Origin: Trileptium ribeirensis
Lineage: Eukaryota > Nematoda > Enoplea > Enoplida > Thoracostomopsidae
Length of the DNA: 64,000 nucleotides
Assembly: GCA_030248225.1 (NCBI GenBank)
Contig: JASANE010030078.1
Span: 1-64,000, forward strand
Direction: 5' to 3'
Shown here: positions 39,461 through 52,706 of the stretch, in pieces
Layout of the letters: every line of letters begins with the position of its first letter
How positions within the stretch are numbered: the first letter of the stretch is position 1
Translations under genes and position numbers: made by a program
The notes under the pieces: generated by a model
What the model saw: the letters and a program-made list of their open reading frames with translations, nothing else
What the model was told of the DNA's origin: nothing
The model's database searches: none

Positions 39461-42400
39461 AACATTTTCTCTGTAATAACTCTTAAAAACATTAAAATTA
39501 ACACTTACTTAGTCAAATTAAAATAATTTTGTAGCGCTATTTTCTGTTAGTAGTGCTGCGTTTGCACTTTCGTTGTCATTCGTTCGCTTTGGGAGTGTCT
39601 TGAGGTGTCGTGAAATGGCTTTTAAATAACTCAGTGGTTTTCGTATACTGAATGCAAGCCTTGAATCAGGTTCAGGCTTGTTAAACATTGACCGAATAAC
39701 AAAATCGTACACGATATGGTTAATGTGCTCTATGACGTTACATCACTTTTAGTTTATGTGCATTTGCCTATCCAGTGTATGGTTCCTGCGTATCCAGCAG
39801 TACTGGCAATATGATGCGTAGTCCCTATTCATATAACAGCCATGTAAAGGATTATTTCTATCATAGTCGTCAGCCTATGACATTGTTTTGTGTTTTTTTT
39901 CTGTTAACCGACAATATAACTTTCCAGAGACATCAGTTAACACAACCAACAATGTTTCGATTTATAAGTTGGTTGTCAGTAACTATACTCGCCTGGCTTA
40001 TAGAGGTTTGGAGTTTTTTAAAGCTCAACGCCAAAGTAATATATATAGACATGTCAATCGGGCGTGAACACCAGAAGTCACAAATATAATAAATGAAATT
40101 GTTTTAGCTAGCAGCTGATCTGTTTAAATGAAATTTTTGATGAAATAAAGTTGTTTTGAGCTCTGAATTAAAAAAATTGGATCAATAAATTAGACATTAA
40201 GACGTTATTTCGTAATGTTTACACTGTGATGGAGAAAAATACGCTGAAATATTGCACAAAAAATATGTAATTAAAATGGAAATATGTTTTGAATGAAGTA
40301 ATTTAGTATGTTTAGTCTTATTCTAGATATATTATTTAACACAATATGTAATTTGACAAGGAATTTCTTATAAATTAGTCAATATGAGCCATAATTAACG
40401 GAGATTTAGATTTAACGAATAATAACTTTAAACGGTATTAAACTATATAGTTTTTTCTTCTTTTAGAAATATTGACTCAGATAAAGTGGCTTACTCCCTT
40501 CTCTGATACTTCAGTTAACTATGGTAACATGCACTGTATTCTCAACTACCATAGTAGTAGGGCCTTGTATCATTTAGTTAAGATCATATAGCCAGTGCAA
40601 ATAATTCACGATATAGCATTTAATCATTATATATATCTCAACAACAGATGGTGGTATTGGTTTCCGATGACTAAAAAATTTTCTCTTGATGAGTTCTAGC
40701 GATCTCGTTTTAAGTGCAAATATATTGATGTACTGTATCTAATCTCGTCTTAATTCTACTTTTAAATCATCCTTTTTGGCCATTTTACGCTATGTAAGCT
40801 TTATAATGTTATTTGCAAAATGGAGAACGCATTCAACAATTTTACTGTAGTAACTTTTAGCACCAACGCTACTTAATGTTCTGTGTGTACATGATCATAC
40901 ATTTGATTGCACAAGCTTCCATTGGTGAATGAGAACTGTTGAATCATCTTTAAAAATTGAAACCTGTTAACAGTTCAATTCAGGATTTTCGGTATTACTT
41001 GTACGAAATTGCAGATAAGGTGAAATCTCTAAATTGTGACATCATAAGAGAGACCTTGTTTAGTGTCATTTTTAATAATTTTTCAGTAGACCCTATATTC
41101 CAGTCTTGTGGCAAATTTATTTCAAGAGTTTAGCGAATTTCGAGTTTACTTCCGGTGACACAGGTAATGTTTAACCCAGAGCTGATATGAAATTTATGCT
41201 CATATTCCTACTAATGTTATCCGATATTTATAGTGCCTTTCACTAAAATCCATCAATAAATCACTATATATCAGTGTTACTAACTTTATTGATTGATTTA
41301 TCGATGGATGGATAAGGATATTGATCGATTGGTTGAATCAGGATTGTATTTTTTGTTTTTTCTTCAAAAGCTAAGGCAGAGGTTTGTGCGGGGCACAAAT
41401 TTTTGATCCCGCGGTCCCCGCGAAAATTAGGGGCCCGTCCACCGCCATTAGGTTGTACCTGCGGGCTCAGCGATTTTTTTGAGGCCAGCGAACCCGCTAA
41501 ATGTAAATCTATATCAGGAGCTTTGGAAGACTGTCATTATTGGTTTGAACTATTCTTCTACAATTAACTTCATAATAGTGAATTCTATACTAGTGGCATC
41601 CATAGCCCAGGGTACATGGCCCAAAAAGCAACCCACTTTCACCATCACACACTCACTACCAATTTCACGTTAGCAATACGTTCTTGGTTAGGGTCGTGCT
41701 CCGTGACCATCGGAATGAAGCTCAATGATAAGACGCGGAGCCAACTTTATTCTCCTTAAAAATACTCTGGGTTTTATTAAAAATGGGAAAATAAGAAAAT
41801 GGAGTGGCATCCGCCTCTCATTTGAGCCTCGAAGGCTCCAAGAACTGTCAGGGTGCGAGTATCGCTTCCAGTAAAAGGGCGCGCCGAGGCACAGCTTTAC
41901 AGCGAGTTTCGCAATCTGTTTTAAGCGTACCGTGGTACAAACACCGAATCGCCGATAAGCAAGAGAGTTTTGTAAGAAATATTAAAATTATCGCTGCTTA
42001 AACTAACTAGTTAACCTGGGTGTGACTTAGTATCATTTGACATAGAGGTAAGAAAAGGGAAGAATTAAAAGCATCCCACGGGAACTTAAGATGTCTCGCC
42101 CTGATGGGTCGTGACCGGACAGCGAATCAGGCTAGCATTGGTTAAAATTATTCGGTCCCCATCAATCGATGGCCCGAGCGGAAATTTGCTGAACTAAAGG
42201 GTCGCCCCCAACACCGGGAAACCGATCGGTGATGACAATTTAGGATTTCTTTGTGTCAAATAAGAGTTGGCACCGAATCGTCAAATTTCCATAGGATACT
42301 ACTCACCTCAGTGGTAAATCCGTTAAGAGTATGCGTTCGAAGCAGTGCTTTGCCGGCGAAAAATTGCAATTAGGAATAAAATAGCTAGAGCGCATGTGTA

Positions 42401-45046
42401 CGCTCGGAGTGCAGATGAAGGCCATAGGACGATCGAATGATTAAACTCTAAATATAATATTAAACCGCCGGGATTCCAACGCTATTGTTGTCCCGTGGTT
42501 ACTCAGTAAGTATCTCCGTAACAAATTTAGTTTTAGGAAGGGAGTTTAGCTCACCTCACTCAGGTGCACGCCTCAGATTAACCTCAGCCGAGCTTTGTTA
42601 AATTGTTAGACCGACAGTTAACTAAAAGCGCTGCGCCTGTCGTGAATGGGGAGTGGAAACATAATCATGTAAGAAAAGATCTTCTAGAATATAAAGGCGG
42701 CAGAGGAAGGAATGGTGCTGTCCTAGTTGCGCCAGTCCTCGCGTATCTCTTGTTTTGCATGAAAATATACATATTTGCAAAAGTACTCTCCCCGCTTACC
42801 GGATCGCACCGTTTCAGCCCGTGGGGCGTTGGCACAGAGCATACCATTCAACATGCCGTAGAGTGTGTTCAGTTCAGTTGTAAAACAATAACATACGATT
42901 TGTCGAACACTATAGAATTGTGTGGAATCAAGCTGTACCTGCACGATGGTCATGTTAGGCTTGTGGAGTATTCGAGGTTGGGAGTATCCCAACTTTGTAC
43001 AACGTATTAGTTATATAGCCACCCGGCAACGAAACGAATGGGAAACTATTGTTCATACATTACTGGTCTAGTATTATGGAATGACATCTTCGGAGCAGTT
43101 AAGTGTCAAAAATTAGGACAATACTGTCGATTAGCTTTTAGCACGATCATATGTTGTCATATGTTGTGCCATACAATGTGGAGTATTGTTACTTCCATGC
43201 ATACCCGTTGTGTTTCGCTTATCATTTGCTTGAAGTTATTATTGTTGTTGTGAATTTTTGGCACTCGATTTTGCCCGTCCCGAACCCGTGCATTCAGCGC
43301 GAATGTTAGCTCTTTCTGTCTCAATTAGCCAAATCGTTAACTCGGGTCCTCATACATTCACCCGAATCGCAACGAGGGCGAGGAAATGAGCAAATCTAGG
43401 ACCACTGCCCAGCTTATTTTCCGAGTACAACAGCTGATTTTGGGTATCGTGAACCTGACTCCACAGAAACGTTTAGTATTGCCTCAATCACCATTGATAA
43501 CCAATATATGGTCCTTTTGATTTATGCATTCTGGTTATCGTTAGTCGACTTGCTCACTCGTTGTGCTTCTCTGTTACCGCATTATTGTTCCCTACTCGTT
43601 TCTATTAATGTAACTTATCTTGGAAGAATAGCGCTTGCACATATTTTGAAATAAATTCAAAAAGATAACCAACTTTTGGCGTATAATGTTCGTTTTTGAC
43701 AGCGTTTATATGTTATATGTCTTGTCCTGCCAAGCCGGCCAGCGTCCCACGCCAGGGCCTGAGGACAGCAGATCCCAAGCTCTTACGTGTGCCGTTTGTC
43801 TACCGCACTAATTTAACAAAAAGGAAGAATGGAGCGCGAGATATAAAGGTCCACAGAAACTAGAAATTAATACTCGTGAAAATTTAATTACAGCAATTAG
43901 TTATCAAATCTATTCAATCATACTGCACCGGCATAAGAAACCATATGACTTTAAGCTAACGATAAATTCCCAGCGGACTAAGTGCCGCATTAAACTTTCA
44001 GGAATCGTCGGAATCCTATGGGGAGCAAATTGGTCGAATCTTCGCTGAGTGAATTTGTGCCCGAAAACGCCAACACTGAGCCAAATCTCAAATAGTTCCA
44101 ACGTTATAATTTTACACATTTGGTCGATACAAACTCATACTCACTAGCACAACAAATTATGTCTACTTCCGAGTGAGATAGGGATAAATGGCATGACATT
44201 AACGGCCTGTGAGTAGATGCCAATGTCAGAATCTCTGGGGACCTCAGAATCATTATATATGTGTTTGTTGTGTGTAAACACACGGGTGCAAATAAAACAT
44301 GAAGCCAATATGTTTCTGTTCATGTGTTGAAACAAAATTAGGTTCGTGATTTCTGGTCAGCTTCAAATTTGTTTCTACCGTTTGCGATATTGGTATTGTT
44401 AATATTTCAAACTTACTGATATCAATACGTATACTGCGAATATCGGCCGTTGCCGATACTAATAATCGTCCAAGCCATAATGTTTACACTGTATCGTTTG
44501 ATCAAAATTGAATTGGCACATGGGATCCGAAGCGCACGAAAACAGCAATATTGCGTAAACGTTTGTGATATATGGGTGTTATTATTGATTTGATTTTGTA
44601 GAGCAGCTTATGCTATACGAACATGCAAATCGTGTGCTGCTATTGTCATTATTAACGCTGCAGACTGGGGTCAATACGGGATTTGTATGGGCGCATGAGA
44701 CCCAACATACACAAAAACTGCAATATTACTGCAAGGCTCCAAGCCATATAGGTGTTACTGATCTCACTTTGTACAGAGATTTATCATTGTAGTAGGTTCC
44801 TAAATGTGCAATAAGAAGATGCATTTTAATAAGTATTCAAGCAACGTGACTGAAATTCGGCTCATTTTGTAAGTCTATAGTCAATATAGCGGCGTACGTC
44901 TTGCTAAATTACAAGACAATATGCAGATATGAGATAAACACAATTATAAATACGATAAGACAAGTTATATATGCTAACAAATACAAAAAACAGAATTGAG
45001 CTATGTAAACTACGAACAAAACAAGTAATAATATATTACTATTAAC

Positions 45047-45365
45047 CTGATAACGCTTCGCTGGTTCGCTTCGCAGGAACTCGAAAAGCAGGCAACGTTA
45101 CCGGCATATCAAACAGCAACCGATCCAGCTGTGTCATACCGCGGACAGATTCTGGCGGTAGGAATGATTTTGACATCTTTATTCGATATTTATAAAACGA
45201 CAGACGACAATAGACTACCGCTATTACATATGCAGCCGGGACAGATTCACGTGAAGATTGTGTTCCTGCTCTCCAACTTTTAAAATCAGCTACAGCGGTA
45301 ATTAATTGTACAAATCGATAGTTACGATGTAGCGCTTGTGTAATAGTGAATAAAATACTGTTCAT
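45047..45365 (-). CDS. First coding exon of a TRMT5-like tRNA (guanine-37-N1)-methyltransferase
   Basis: The ATG at 45,363-45,365 is directly preceded by an in-frame TAA, so it is the first possible start. The frame runs to a donor (ATCAG, then GTTAATAG) at 45,047, in phase 1. Residues near the end, FLPPESVRGMTQLDR followed by FDMPVTLPAFRVP, match the conserved opening of TRMT5, which methylates G37 of tRNAs in nucleus and mitochondria (family knowledge). About 60 residues precede this motif and are rich in basic and hydrophobic residues (MNSILFTITQALHRNYRF), consistent with a mitochondrial presequence. A second Met (MSKSFLPPES) just before the motif could start a non-mitochondrial form. The catalytic exons with the AdoMet-binding domain should lie below 45,046 but I could not find them, so this could be an isolated fragment. 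Confidence 0.72.
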
Positions 45366-47400
45366 TTAAAATACGTTCGCTGTCATACACGTACATAAAC
45401 CAGATTTATGTTAAACGACAACTCCGAGTATCATTTCAAGTCTCATTTACTGCCATTGAAAAAAGTGCAGTCGCCCAGGTGATAGTGATTGTTTAACATT
45501 GTGATACAATAGTAGCTAAACTCTAGTACAGTATCTTGGATTCTGTATGACTATAATAATCTGAAATAATCTACTGTTGCAGCAAAACTTAATATAAAAT
45601 ATACTGTAATAACAGTCTCGACGTAGCAATGTATTCCAAAATTAGTAATTATGACAACTACAGATTATCCTGCATGAAACAGCAGTATAACTGCTGCAAA
45701 TGAGATATGATGAGCATAAGAAATACACGAAAATTGCTTTATGCATATGTAGTTACAATATCAACGGGTACAGAAAAGTATCACGTCAACATCTAATTTA
45801 CGTTTCCCCAATTTTAAATAAAATCAACATTTTGAAGTAGATTACATGTCACTAAAAATCCATGCCCGTCCACTAAACACACATTTTCACATTCCTGGCT
45901 GCGAGTGAACTATCCAAGTTGCATTGCATAAACCTGTCCATCTGTAAAAATGATGTGTACAATGCTAGACGATTCATCACAATTCTAACTAAACTCGCTA
46001 GCGGTGCAACGATAGAAACCGATCAAGTGTAGTTAATTCCTAGCTTCCGAAATAGAGCTGCTCCTATTTGTCCGGACGCGACTCCTATCAGCAACTTTCA
46101 ATATAAAATGCTATATGCATCTTCAGTTGTCACTCGTCAAACCTTTTTTGGTCGCCATCGAAAAAATTCAGTTCTCACAATGAAAATTCTGTAATAATGT
46201 CTAATATTTAATCTAATATGGTGCAGTGGTGGCAAAGTAGCTGCCTAGCATTTGAGTTCAAAAATTTCTGCCGATGGAAAATGTATTTCATGAATAAACT
46301 AAAAATTTGCTCTTATTTCGACATCCCTTTATCGATATACCAGGTAATACCGAATATACGACCCAGAATCTCTGTAATCGACGACAACTACATATCTGCA
46401 GTTTCAAATTTAGTTTCCTATGCCCTCTTCAACCCCCAAGATTTACAAATAGAAATACATTTTTAGCACATATCAAAACCGCTGCGACATATATTTCATT
46501 ATCGGACGAACAAAAAAACAAATATTACATATATATAAAACGGAAATTTCAAGAAAAATTAGAATTTCAGTGAAAATATACAAGTGACGGGTACCATGAG
46601 CTTGCCGTATATGCATAAAATGAATGCCTGGTAAGCTGGGATTCATTCTATTTCGCAGAGAAATCACACAGAGAAAAACTAGCAGTCTTTGTACAGCTAA
46701 AATTTAAGCAAAAGTTTTGTGCAAATAAAATTTTCAGTGTTTAGGCTTTTGTGATATTAACTTGACACGTACTTTGACACAAAACATTGGAAGTCCTGAC
46801 ATATGTGCAATTACAAAAGTTATCGAAAATGCATTTACCGCTCGATGAGTTATTCCAGGCTGAAAAACAACATTTTTGTTCCCCATGCACTACTTGAGCA
46901 AAAGATGAGACCCCCGTATACATTATAATTCAATCGGCGGCAAATTATGAACATCTCATTGGATAAGATGTAGACGTCATTTAAATGACCGTAAGCTTCG
47001 GATGACGCTGTCGATGATTAATGATAGTATCTCTTTTCCAAGGAGATTCAAAACATAATTACAATGAATATAAATCATTGTAAGTGATTTCAACTTCATA
47101 AGGTTGATTAATTTCATCGAATCGTAGTTCGATTCGTTAGCACGACCGTTTCCCTCTTAAGAATTTTCTGTATTTGTCGCAAGAGTATTATCTGTTTAGG
47201 TCTCTTGCTGTACGTCCCCTTGCTGCCGTTGAGTTCAGGTCGGTTGAGTTTCGAATACCGACCAATGCTATTTTGATTACATTTTGTTTATATATGTTTG
47301 AATATTTTCTATTAGAATATATTTATTGGTATATATTGAATATATTTTTGATCCAGCACGCCGATTTCATTATGTGACTCTCGTCCTCATCGAACTAACT
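45366..47400. other. No gene recognised
   Basis: Short overlapping frames at 46,218-46,573 (plus) show no domain. The minus-strand frames at 46,473-46,667 and 46,741-46,923 are also featureless. The sequence is AT-rich. Confidence 0.4.
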
Positions 47401-47404
47401 TGTA

Positions 47405-47806
47405 ATGCCAGATTTTGGTCATGCCGCTTTCTTGGCGCTGCCTTGTTCTCGTCTTTGCTTTGTTAATTTCGACGTTCGACTCTGGCTTGGCTTCGCGCAG
47501 CTGCAGCGAAAATCGGAATTTCTCAGTCGCCAATGTCTAGGCAAGTTGCGAAAAACAAGGTTATGTGTTGGCAATGGCAGCAAGAAAAGTTCAAAATTCC
47601 GGCCAGTGGAACCAGATTCTAGTTCAAGCGAAGATGAAGGCGGTGCAACAAAAAGATCGAGCAACAAAAAAGCAAAGAAAAAGGTTACAGGCAACAGCAG
47701 AGCAAATGGATGTAATGAGGATTCCATCGGTGACCTTGATGTGTCATCAGTGTACGCTTTGATAGCTTCAAAAACACGTCGACAGCTGAAAAGACATCGA
47801 TGGTAA
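47405..47806 (+). CDS. Uncharacterised basic, Ser/Lys-rich open frame
   Basis: A 133-codon frame whose second half reads KFRPVEPDSSSSEDEGGAT, then KKAKKKV, and ends near SKTRRQLKRHRW. The acidic serine patch next to basic runs resembles a disordered nuclear protein tail. An acceptor-like GCTTCGCGCAG at about 47,500 suggests the real exon may begin at about 47,501 rather than at the ATG. There is no homology I can name, and it may be a fragment of a spliced gene. Confidence 0.35.
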   Translation: MPDFGHAAFLALPCSRLCFVNFDVRLWLGFAQLQRKSEFLSRQCLGKLRKTRLCVGNGSKKSSKFRPVEPDSSSSEDEGGATKRSSNKKAKKKVTGNSRANGCNEDSIGDLDVSSVYALIASKTRRQLKRHRW

Positions 47807-49277
47807 TAAACAAAAAGACGTTATGGGTCAAAATAATTTTTCGAGAAAAAACAAAAAAAACATTTTAAATTCTATATACTAATCATGAATTTACATACTT
47901 TTGTACAAGGTTTGAGCGCTAAGTTGCTTGGATGTTGACAGACTGCCAAAGGTTTCAGTATGACCGTTGACCTTTTTAGGGGTTAAAGTCCCATAGATCA
48001 TTTTTGCATATACTCTAAGCATTACATTGCATTAAAACGTTTTATGCTAAAATACACTAAGAGACGACAGAAATGCTCACCAGCAGTGTCACGTAAGTCT
48101 TCTTTGCACCATTTCGCCGCTAACATTTTGCCATACCATCAAAACCCATCGTCTTCTGGATCCTCGACATCAGAATCAACCAAACAGTCTCTGGTACCGG
48201 GGCTGGACGGAATGACTTTATAGAACGCATGGTACAATTCTGGAATAACTGGCGACGGGCCTACCATAAGACTGTCAAGGTCGCGTTTTTTCTCACGTGA
48301 AATCGGTAACTTGGCGGTATAGAGCTTCTCAACTGTTGCGCCAGGATCATACACGCGGCTTCGACTTTGCTTAGACCGTAAGCTGATTTCACCGAATGGT
48401 GCGTCAGCTTTCATTGTGGTTTTGTAAAAAAATACTATCTGGTTTGGCTTTTTCAAACTTAAACCAGCAAATGTTTGGCCAAATGACAGGCTCGTTACAT
48501 GAATTTCCGCCACGATTAAACATAACTTTAGCCGCATAACTTTTAAAATCAAAAAACAGTTCGTAGCTCATTTCGATGACTTCAAAGGGGTTTTTGGTCG
48601 CGCCATTCGAATTAGAGTTAACCAAATCGGGTAAGCAAACACAGAAACACCTTTGTTTGCTTTTTCAATTAAAGCGTGCATGTGGTCAACTTCCATTTGC
48701 GTGTGACCATGTTCGAGAAATGTGTGTTCGATAGTGTCAACATGGCTCGAATCACGCAAGAACTTGACAAACATGGCAGCAACATATTGATTTTTATTCT
48801 GGCCACAGCAATTGTCACTATAAGCCGTGACGTGGGTCACAGTAGAAGGCAATTTTGACAAATAATTGTAAATACACGACGCAATTTCACAGCCACCGCG
48901 GTTGCCTTCATACTCAGGCCACACAAAACAAACCCCGCGATGGGGTTTAGCCTGTTGGTGCACTGTGAAATTAAATACAGACAGTTTTCTTTTATAATAC
49001 AATGACGAATCTTCAGCATGAGGCGTGTTTAAAACCTGTTGAAGATCAAAAGTAAAAGAATAAAACGATGGGTCCGTTTCTGCTAATTGTTTATTTCACT
49101 GTTTTTCTAGACGAGAATCGAGCTTTTTTGGTTATGAACGTCCCAAATATCATTATAGTAGCGCAATTTTGCGTCACCAATGAGACGATCATACGTAAGG
49201 CACGTAGTACATTGATCTTTTGGAGGTTTATGAAACCCTAAGTGTGGAAATTCCGAATTGAACAACTGAACATATAT

Positions 49278-49285
49278 CTGATAAC
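49278..49285. repeat. 8-bp target-site duplication, left copy (CTGATAAC)
   Basis: CTGATAAC here and at 50,472-50,479 flank the hAT element exactly. An 8-bp duplication is the hallmark length of the hAT superfamily. Skipping the element and one copy restores an open frame across the junction in the host exon. Confidence 0.95.
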
Positions 49286-50471
49286 CAGGGAATAACCGGA
49301 ACCGAAATTTACCGGAACCGGAACCAGCAACCGGAACCGTCCATTTAAACCGGATCCGGAACCGGAACCGGAACCTGGTCTTCGAAATTTATATATAGTA
49401 AAACAGATAATGGAAGAAATGAAGGTATAGTGGATTTAAAATGCATTAAAAATAACTTTACATTAAACTTAATGTATTGCGATGGTATTATTGCCTTTCT
49501 GAAAGTTTAAAGAGACTGAGGAAGCTAATAATGTTTATTTATCGATCAAATATCTCGGTTTTTGGACATTCAGAGCAAAAATGTCTTCCATACACCATTG
49601 CGTATACTGCGTCAAATCGAATGTGCTTACAAAGCTTGGAGCGTAGAATACACACTTTCGGCTCTGTCTCCAGTCGCCTCCCTTTACTACACATACGTTT
49701 GTAGCATGTTCTTCAGAAGGAAACTTAAAATTATTGGTTTATATGATTCTAAGAGAAATTAATAAATAGAAGGTAATTTTATGATCAGTGGTCAGAGACG
49801 CTGTTTAGTCTAGCGTTGGACAAACAGTGCCCGTCAGTTAGATGATAATGATGATAACTTTCTAATCAGAATGCTATAAATGAGACACACTGTGATGCTG
49901 TTCGCACAGTTTCAATAAATACAGTTCATAGCCAAGAAAACAGTTTCTAGATACGTTGCAGATAACGTTAGTTTACTTTAATTTAGACTGATTTACCAAG
50001 TTTACAAGCGCCCTGGCGGGTGCCTGACGCAATTTATGTTAGCCAAGCATACCCTAAGTACTTCTGCGTAAGCCATACTCTGTTACCGAGTTGGACCGGT
50101 TTAATTCAAACGTATCCCACAGACTTCTGGATGTGTAAAATAGCTGCTAAAAGCATCGACCTGGCTTTGATTTAACAAACTCCTGCAGGTTATTATGAAA
50201 AACTCCTGCTCAAATTATGTGCCCTACTTACGTTTCACACGGAAAATTGGTTAGTTAATCTTTTCTTTTGCTTGGTTGTATTGGAGCTTTATCATTGTGT
50301 AATATATATTACATATGTTTGGATTACAGGATGAAGCAAAAAACGTGGAAAATTTCAAACAAAATTTTTAAACCGGAATTCCGGTTCCGGTATGCTTTTT
50401 GCCCTTTGCCGGAACCGGAACCGGAACACGATTTTCGCCGGAACCGGAACCGGAATTCCGGTTACTCCCTG
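49286..50471. mobile_element. Non-autonomous hAT element, 1,186 bp
   Basis: The left end reads CAGGGAATAACCGG and the inverted right end reads CAGGGAGTAACCGG, 13 of 14 matching, with the CAGGG start typical of hAT elements. Both ends run into subterminal GGAACC-type repeats (49,309-49,376 and 50,374-50,457), which may be transposase-binding repeats. The interior codes for no recognisable transposase. It is inserted in the last exon of the PWWP-DUF7869-like gene. Apparent RFRFRF or PVPVPV peptides across its edge are translations of the GGAACC repeat. Confidence 0.95.
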
Positions 50472-50479
50472 CTGATAAC
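50472..50479. repeat. 8-bp target-site duplication, right copy (CTGATAAC)
   Basis: Exact copy of 49,278-49,285, directly next to the right end of the hAT element. Confidence 0.95.
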
Positions 50480-51894
50480 TTGCTGGCTCGTGATCTCCAG
50501 GTAAACATTTGTACTCGTCAGACTCGCAAGCTTTCAGATAAAGGCGATGCATTTTGGCTCTGTCCAAGTCTGCCGCCAAATACATTTTAGCAGAGCTACT
50601 CCTACAATAATGCGATCTGACGCGCGGGAATGACGCAATGTGGCGAATTACTGTATCTCTTACTGCCGGCGCAGTTTTGTTTGCGCCAACAGAGCTTGGG
50701 CGCATAGTGAGGAGACGATGGCTCTGAGTCTGCATGCGTGAAGTGCTTGGTTGGGACGCATTAGAATCGTCGCCGCCACCATTACCAACGTTGCAACTGA
50801 TAACGTCGCTGTCACCGGAATCTCTCGACATTCTATGGCGGCTAACGGCATTATTGACAACCGAATTCGAAATGTTGCCGAGCGTCGACAAAAATAAGCC
50901 ACGACAAACTTGCTTTGACGTCGCATCGGCTGCGATAAACGTGTACTGCCTAGGTTAGCGTTCACGCACAGTATCAGCCTTCCGCTTATTCGGACGCTGA
51001 GGATCGACAACAATCACGCGGTTTTTGAGGAAATTGTACTTGGCTTCACATGTCGGTAGGGCGTAATACTCGTCGAAAATCTTGTGCCGTCGATCGTCGT
51101 CGATGATGTCGTTGCAATGATATGGACAATCATGAACGTTTGGCTGCAGCTGGCGAGCCGGCCTATGTCGTACTTCTGGGTGTTGTTTTGTTTTCACCAT
51201 TTCATATTGTTGCCCGGCTTGACGTTTAGCTTTTCGGTTATTACGGACCCAGGCATCTCTTCCCTTTGGTCGATGGACAGTTGCGCCGCTGATAGCTTCA
51301 TCTGAGTGTGTTAAATATACGTCATCAGTACGGGCTTCCAGACCAGACATTTGATCGCTACTTTCGTCTGAGCCGCTGGTCGATTCTTGTACACCTGTAT
51401 TGGGTTGCTTTCGTTGACGTGGAACGGTGTCGCATGGCTCGTAATCAGGATCTGCAATAGTAAAGACATATAAACATGGGGTACCAAAAAGCAGGCCGGC
51501 AAGTCAATGGTTTACAAAGTCCAGATATTTTGTGAATACAAAATATTAAAGAACATTAAAACTCATTCACGAATCATAATCACAATACAGTGTATTACAT
51601 ATACTAACATATTTTCACGAAACATACTTCTGATTAACTAGCTCATAAACTATACAGTTCACACCAGAGTTAATTATATATTATGCGTAAAACCACCAAA
51701 GGAAAAGTCTTGGTCCATACAGGTAAATCCTTTGGGATATTAATTCCTTTGGCATCTGGTTGAACGGAAGTTTGAACTTTACCATAACTCAAAAATAAGA
51801 ACATAAAATACATCAATCATCTATATAATACGCCGTAAACAATATATGATATACTCGTAAAATCGAATGGTAGCTATCGCATGGTTAAACTCAC

Positions 51895-52278
51895 CATTAT
51901 CGATGCTTCGTCGACGTTTCGGTGATCTTTCGAACAGTTTTTGCAGGTCTCGGCGAAACGGGGGTTGTCCTCGCATTCTCTCTGGTGTTGGCGATTTTTG
52001 CACCACGGCTGCACTTGATGTACTCGCAATTGGAGATAGCGAACTGGGGCTTGGAGATTGTTCAGCATATTGGACTGACTTCCTGATTCTCCACCGGTCT
52101 CGTAGTTCGGCTGGCGTTCGAGACGCTACGATGCTTGCTGATGCTGATGACTGCTGTAGCTGTTGTTCGATTGACCAATCTCGGAAATGCGTCTTCAGAA
52201 CTGCAACGATTGACGGAAAGTTGTCGCGTTCAATGCAGTAGTCGAGCAGTGCTTTGAGAGCCGGTTGCAAACCGGGTG
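51895..52278 (-). CDS. Exon 2 of PWWP-DUF7869-like fusion gene: linker
   Basis: The acceptor is TGTTTGTTGCAG before 52,278 and the donor is ATAATG, then GTGAGT, at 51,895. The length is 384 bases with phase 1 on both sides. The first part is a helical-looking segment (PALKALLDYCIERDNFPSIV), followed by a Ser/Pro-rich disordered stretch ending FERSPKRRRSIDN, which includes a basic patch that could act as a nuclear localisation signal. No known domain is recognised. The frame is open throughout and fits exons 1 and 3. Confidence 0.8.
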
Positions 52279-52706
52279 CTGCAACAAACATTTACTAATC
52301 AAGATTGGTGGCTATGTTGTGATCACGGGACTCATTACACTTTAACAAACGGAAACAATACGAGGACAGCACATGCTCTAAACAAATTATGCATATAAAA
52401 TGCAACAAGCTCTGACTACGCTTAAATCTATGTTAAACCACATAGGGCAACTTTATTCACTTAGTTAGTACTCAATTCTTAATTAAGCATACAACCAACA
52501 GTAACATTTAACACGCAACCAACCAACTAAAATGCCTTAAAACACAGTTTTATTAGTAACGACAGTTTTGATATATTAATATACAGTTCTTTAAATAAAT
52601 TCTTAATGCTATATTCGTCCCGGAATTCGATCTTAACAGTAGTTGCCATAATATGCAAAGTTCTAAAATAATGTCTCATTCTTTATACGAAGTTCTACTG
52701 TAATAC

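Larger units (their letters stand above)
33001..45046. other. Long region with no gene recognised
   Basis: About 12 kb of mostly AT-rich DNA. One possible plus-strand exon lies at 34,994-35,180: it follows an acceptor-like CTGTGTTTCAG and encodes ETTVCHPQFDMFGGSYSSHD, but no family is recognised. A 135-codon plus-strand frame at 42,603-43,010 also shows no domain. A GC-rich patch at 41,375-41,480 (GTGCGGGGCAC, then CGCGGTCCCCGCG) resembles a transposon terminus. Nothing else can be named. Confidence 0.45.

Noticed and set aside
41700..42560. Possible rRNA or tRNA piece because of higher GC
   Set aside because: No conserved rRNA word or tRNA A/B box could be matched.
42603..43010. 135-codon plus-strand frame
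   Set aside because: No motif and a competing minus-strand frame; not enough to call a gene.
50355..50465. Apparent RFRFRF / PVPVPV protein tail at the end of the exon
   Set aside because: It comes from GGAACC repeats inside the hAT element, past the target duplication.
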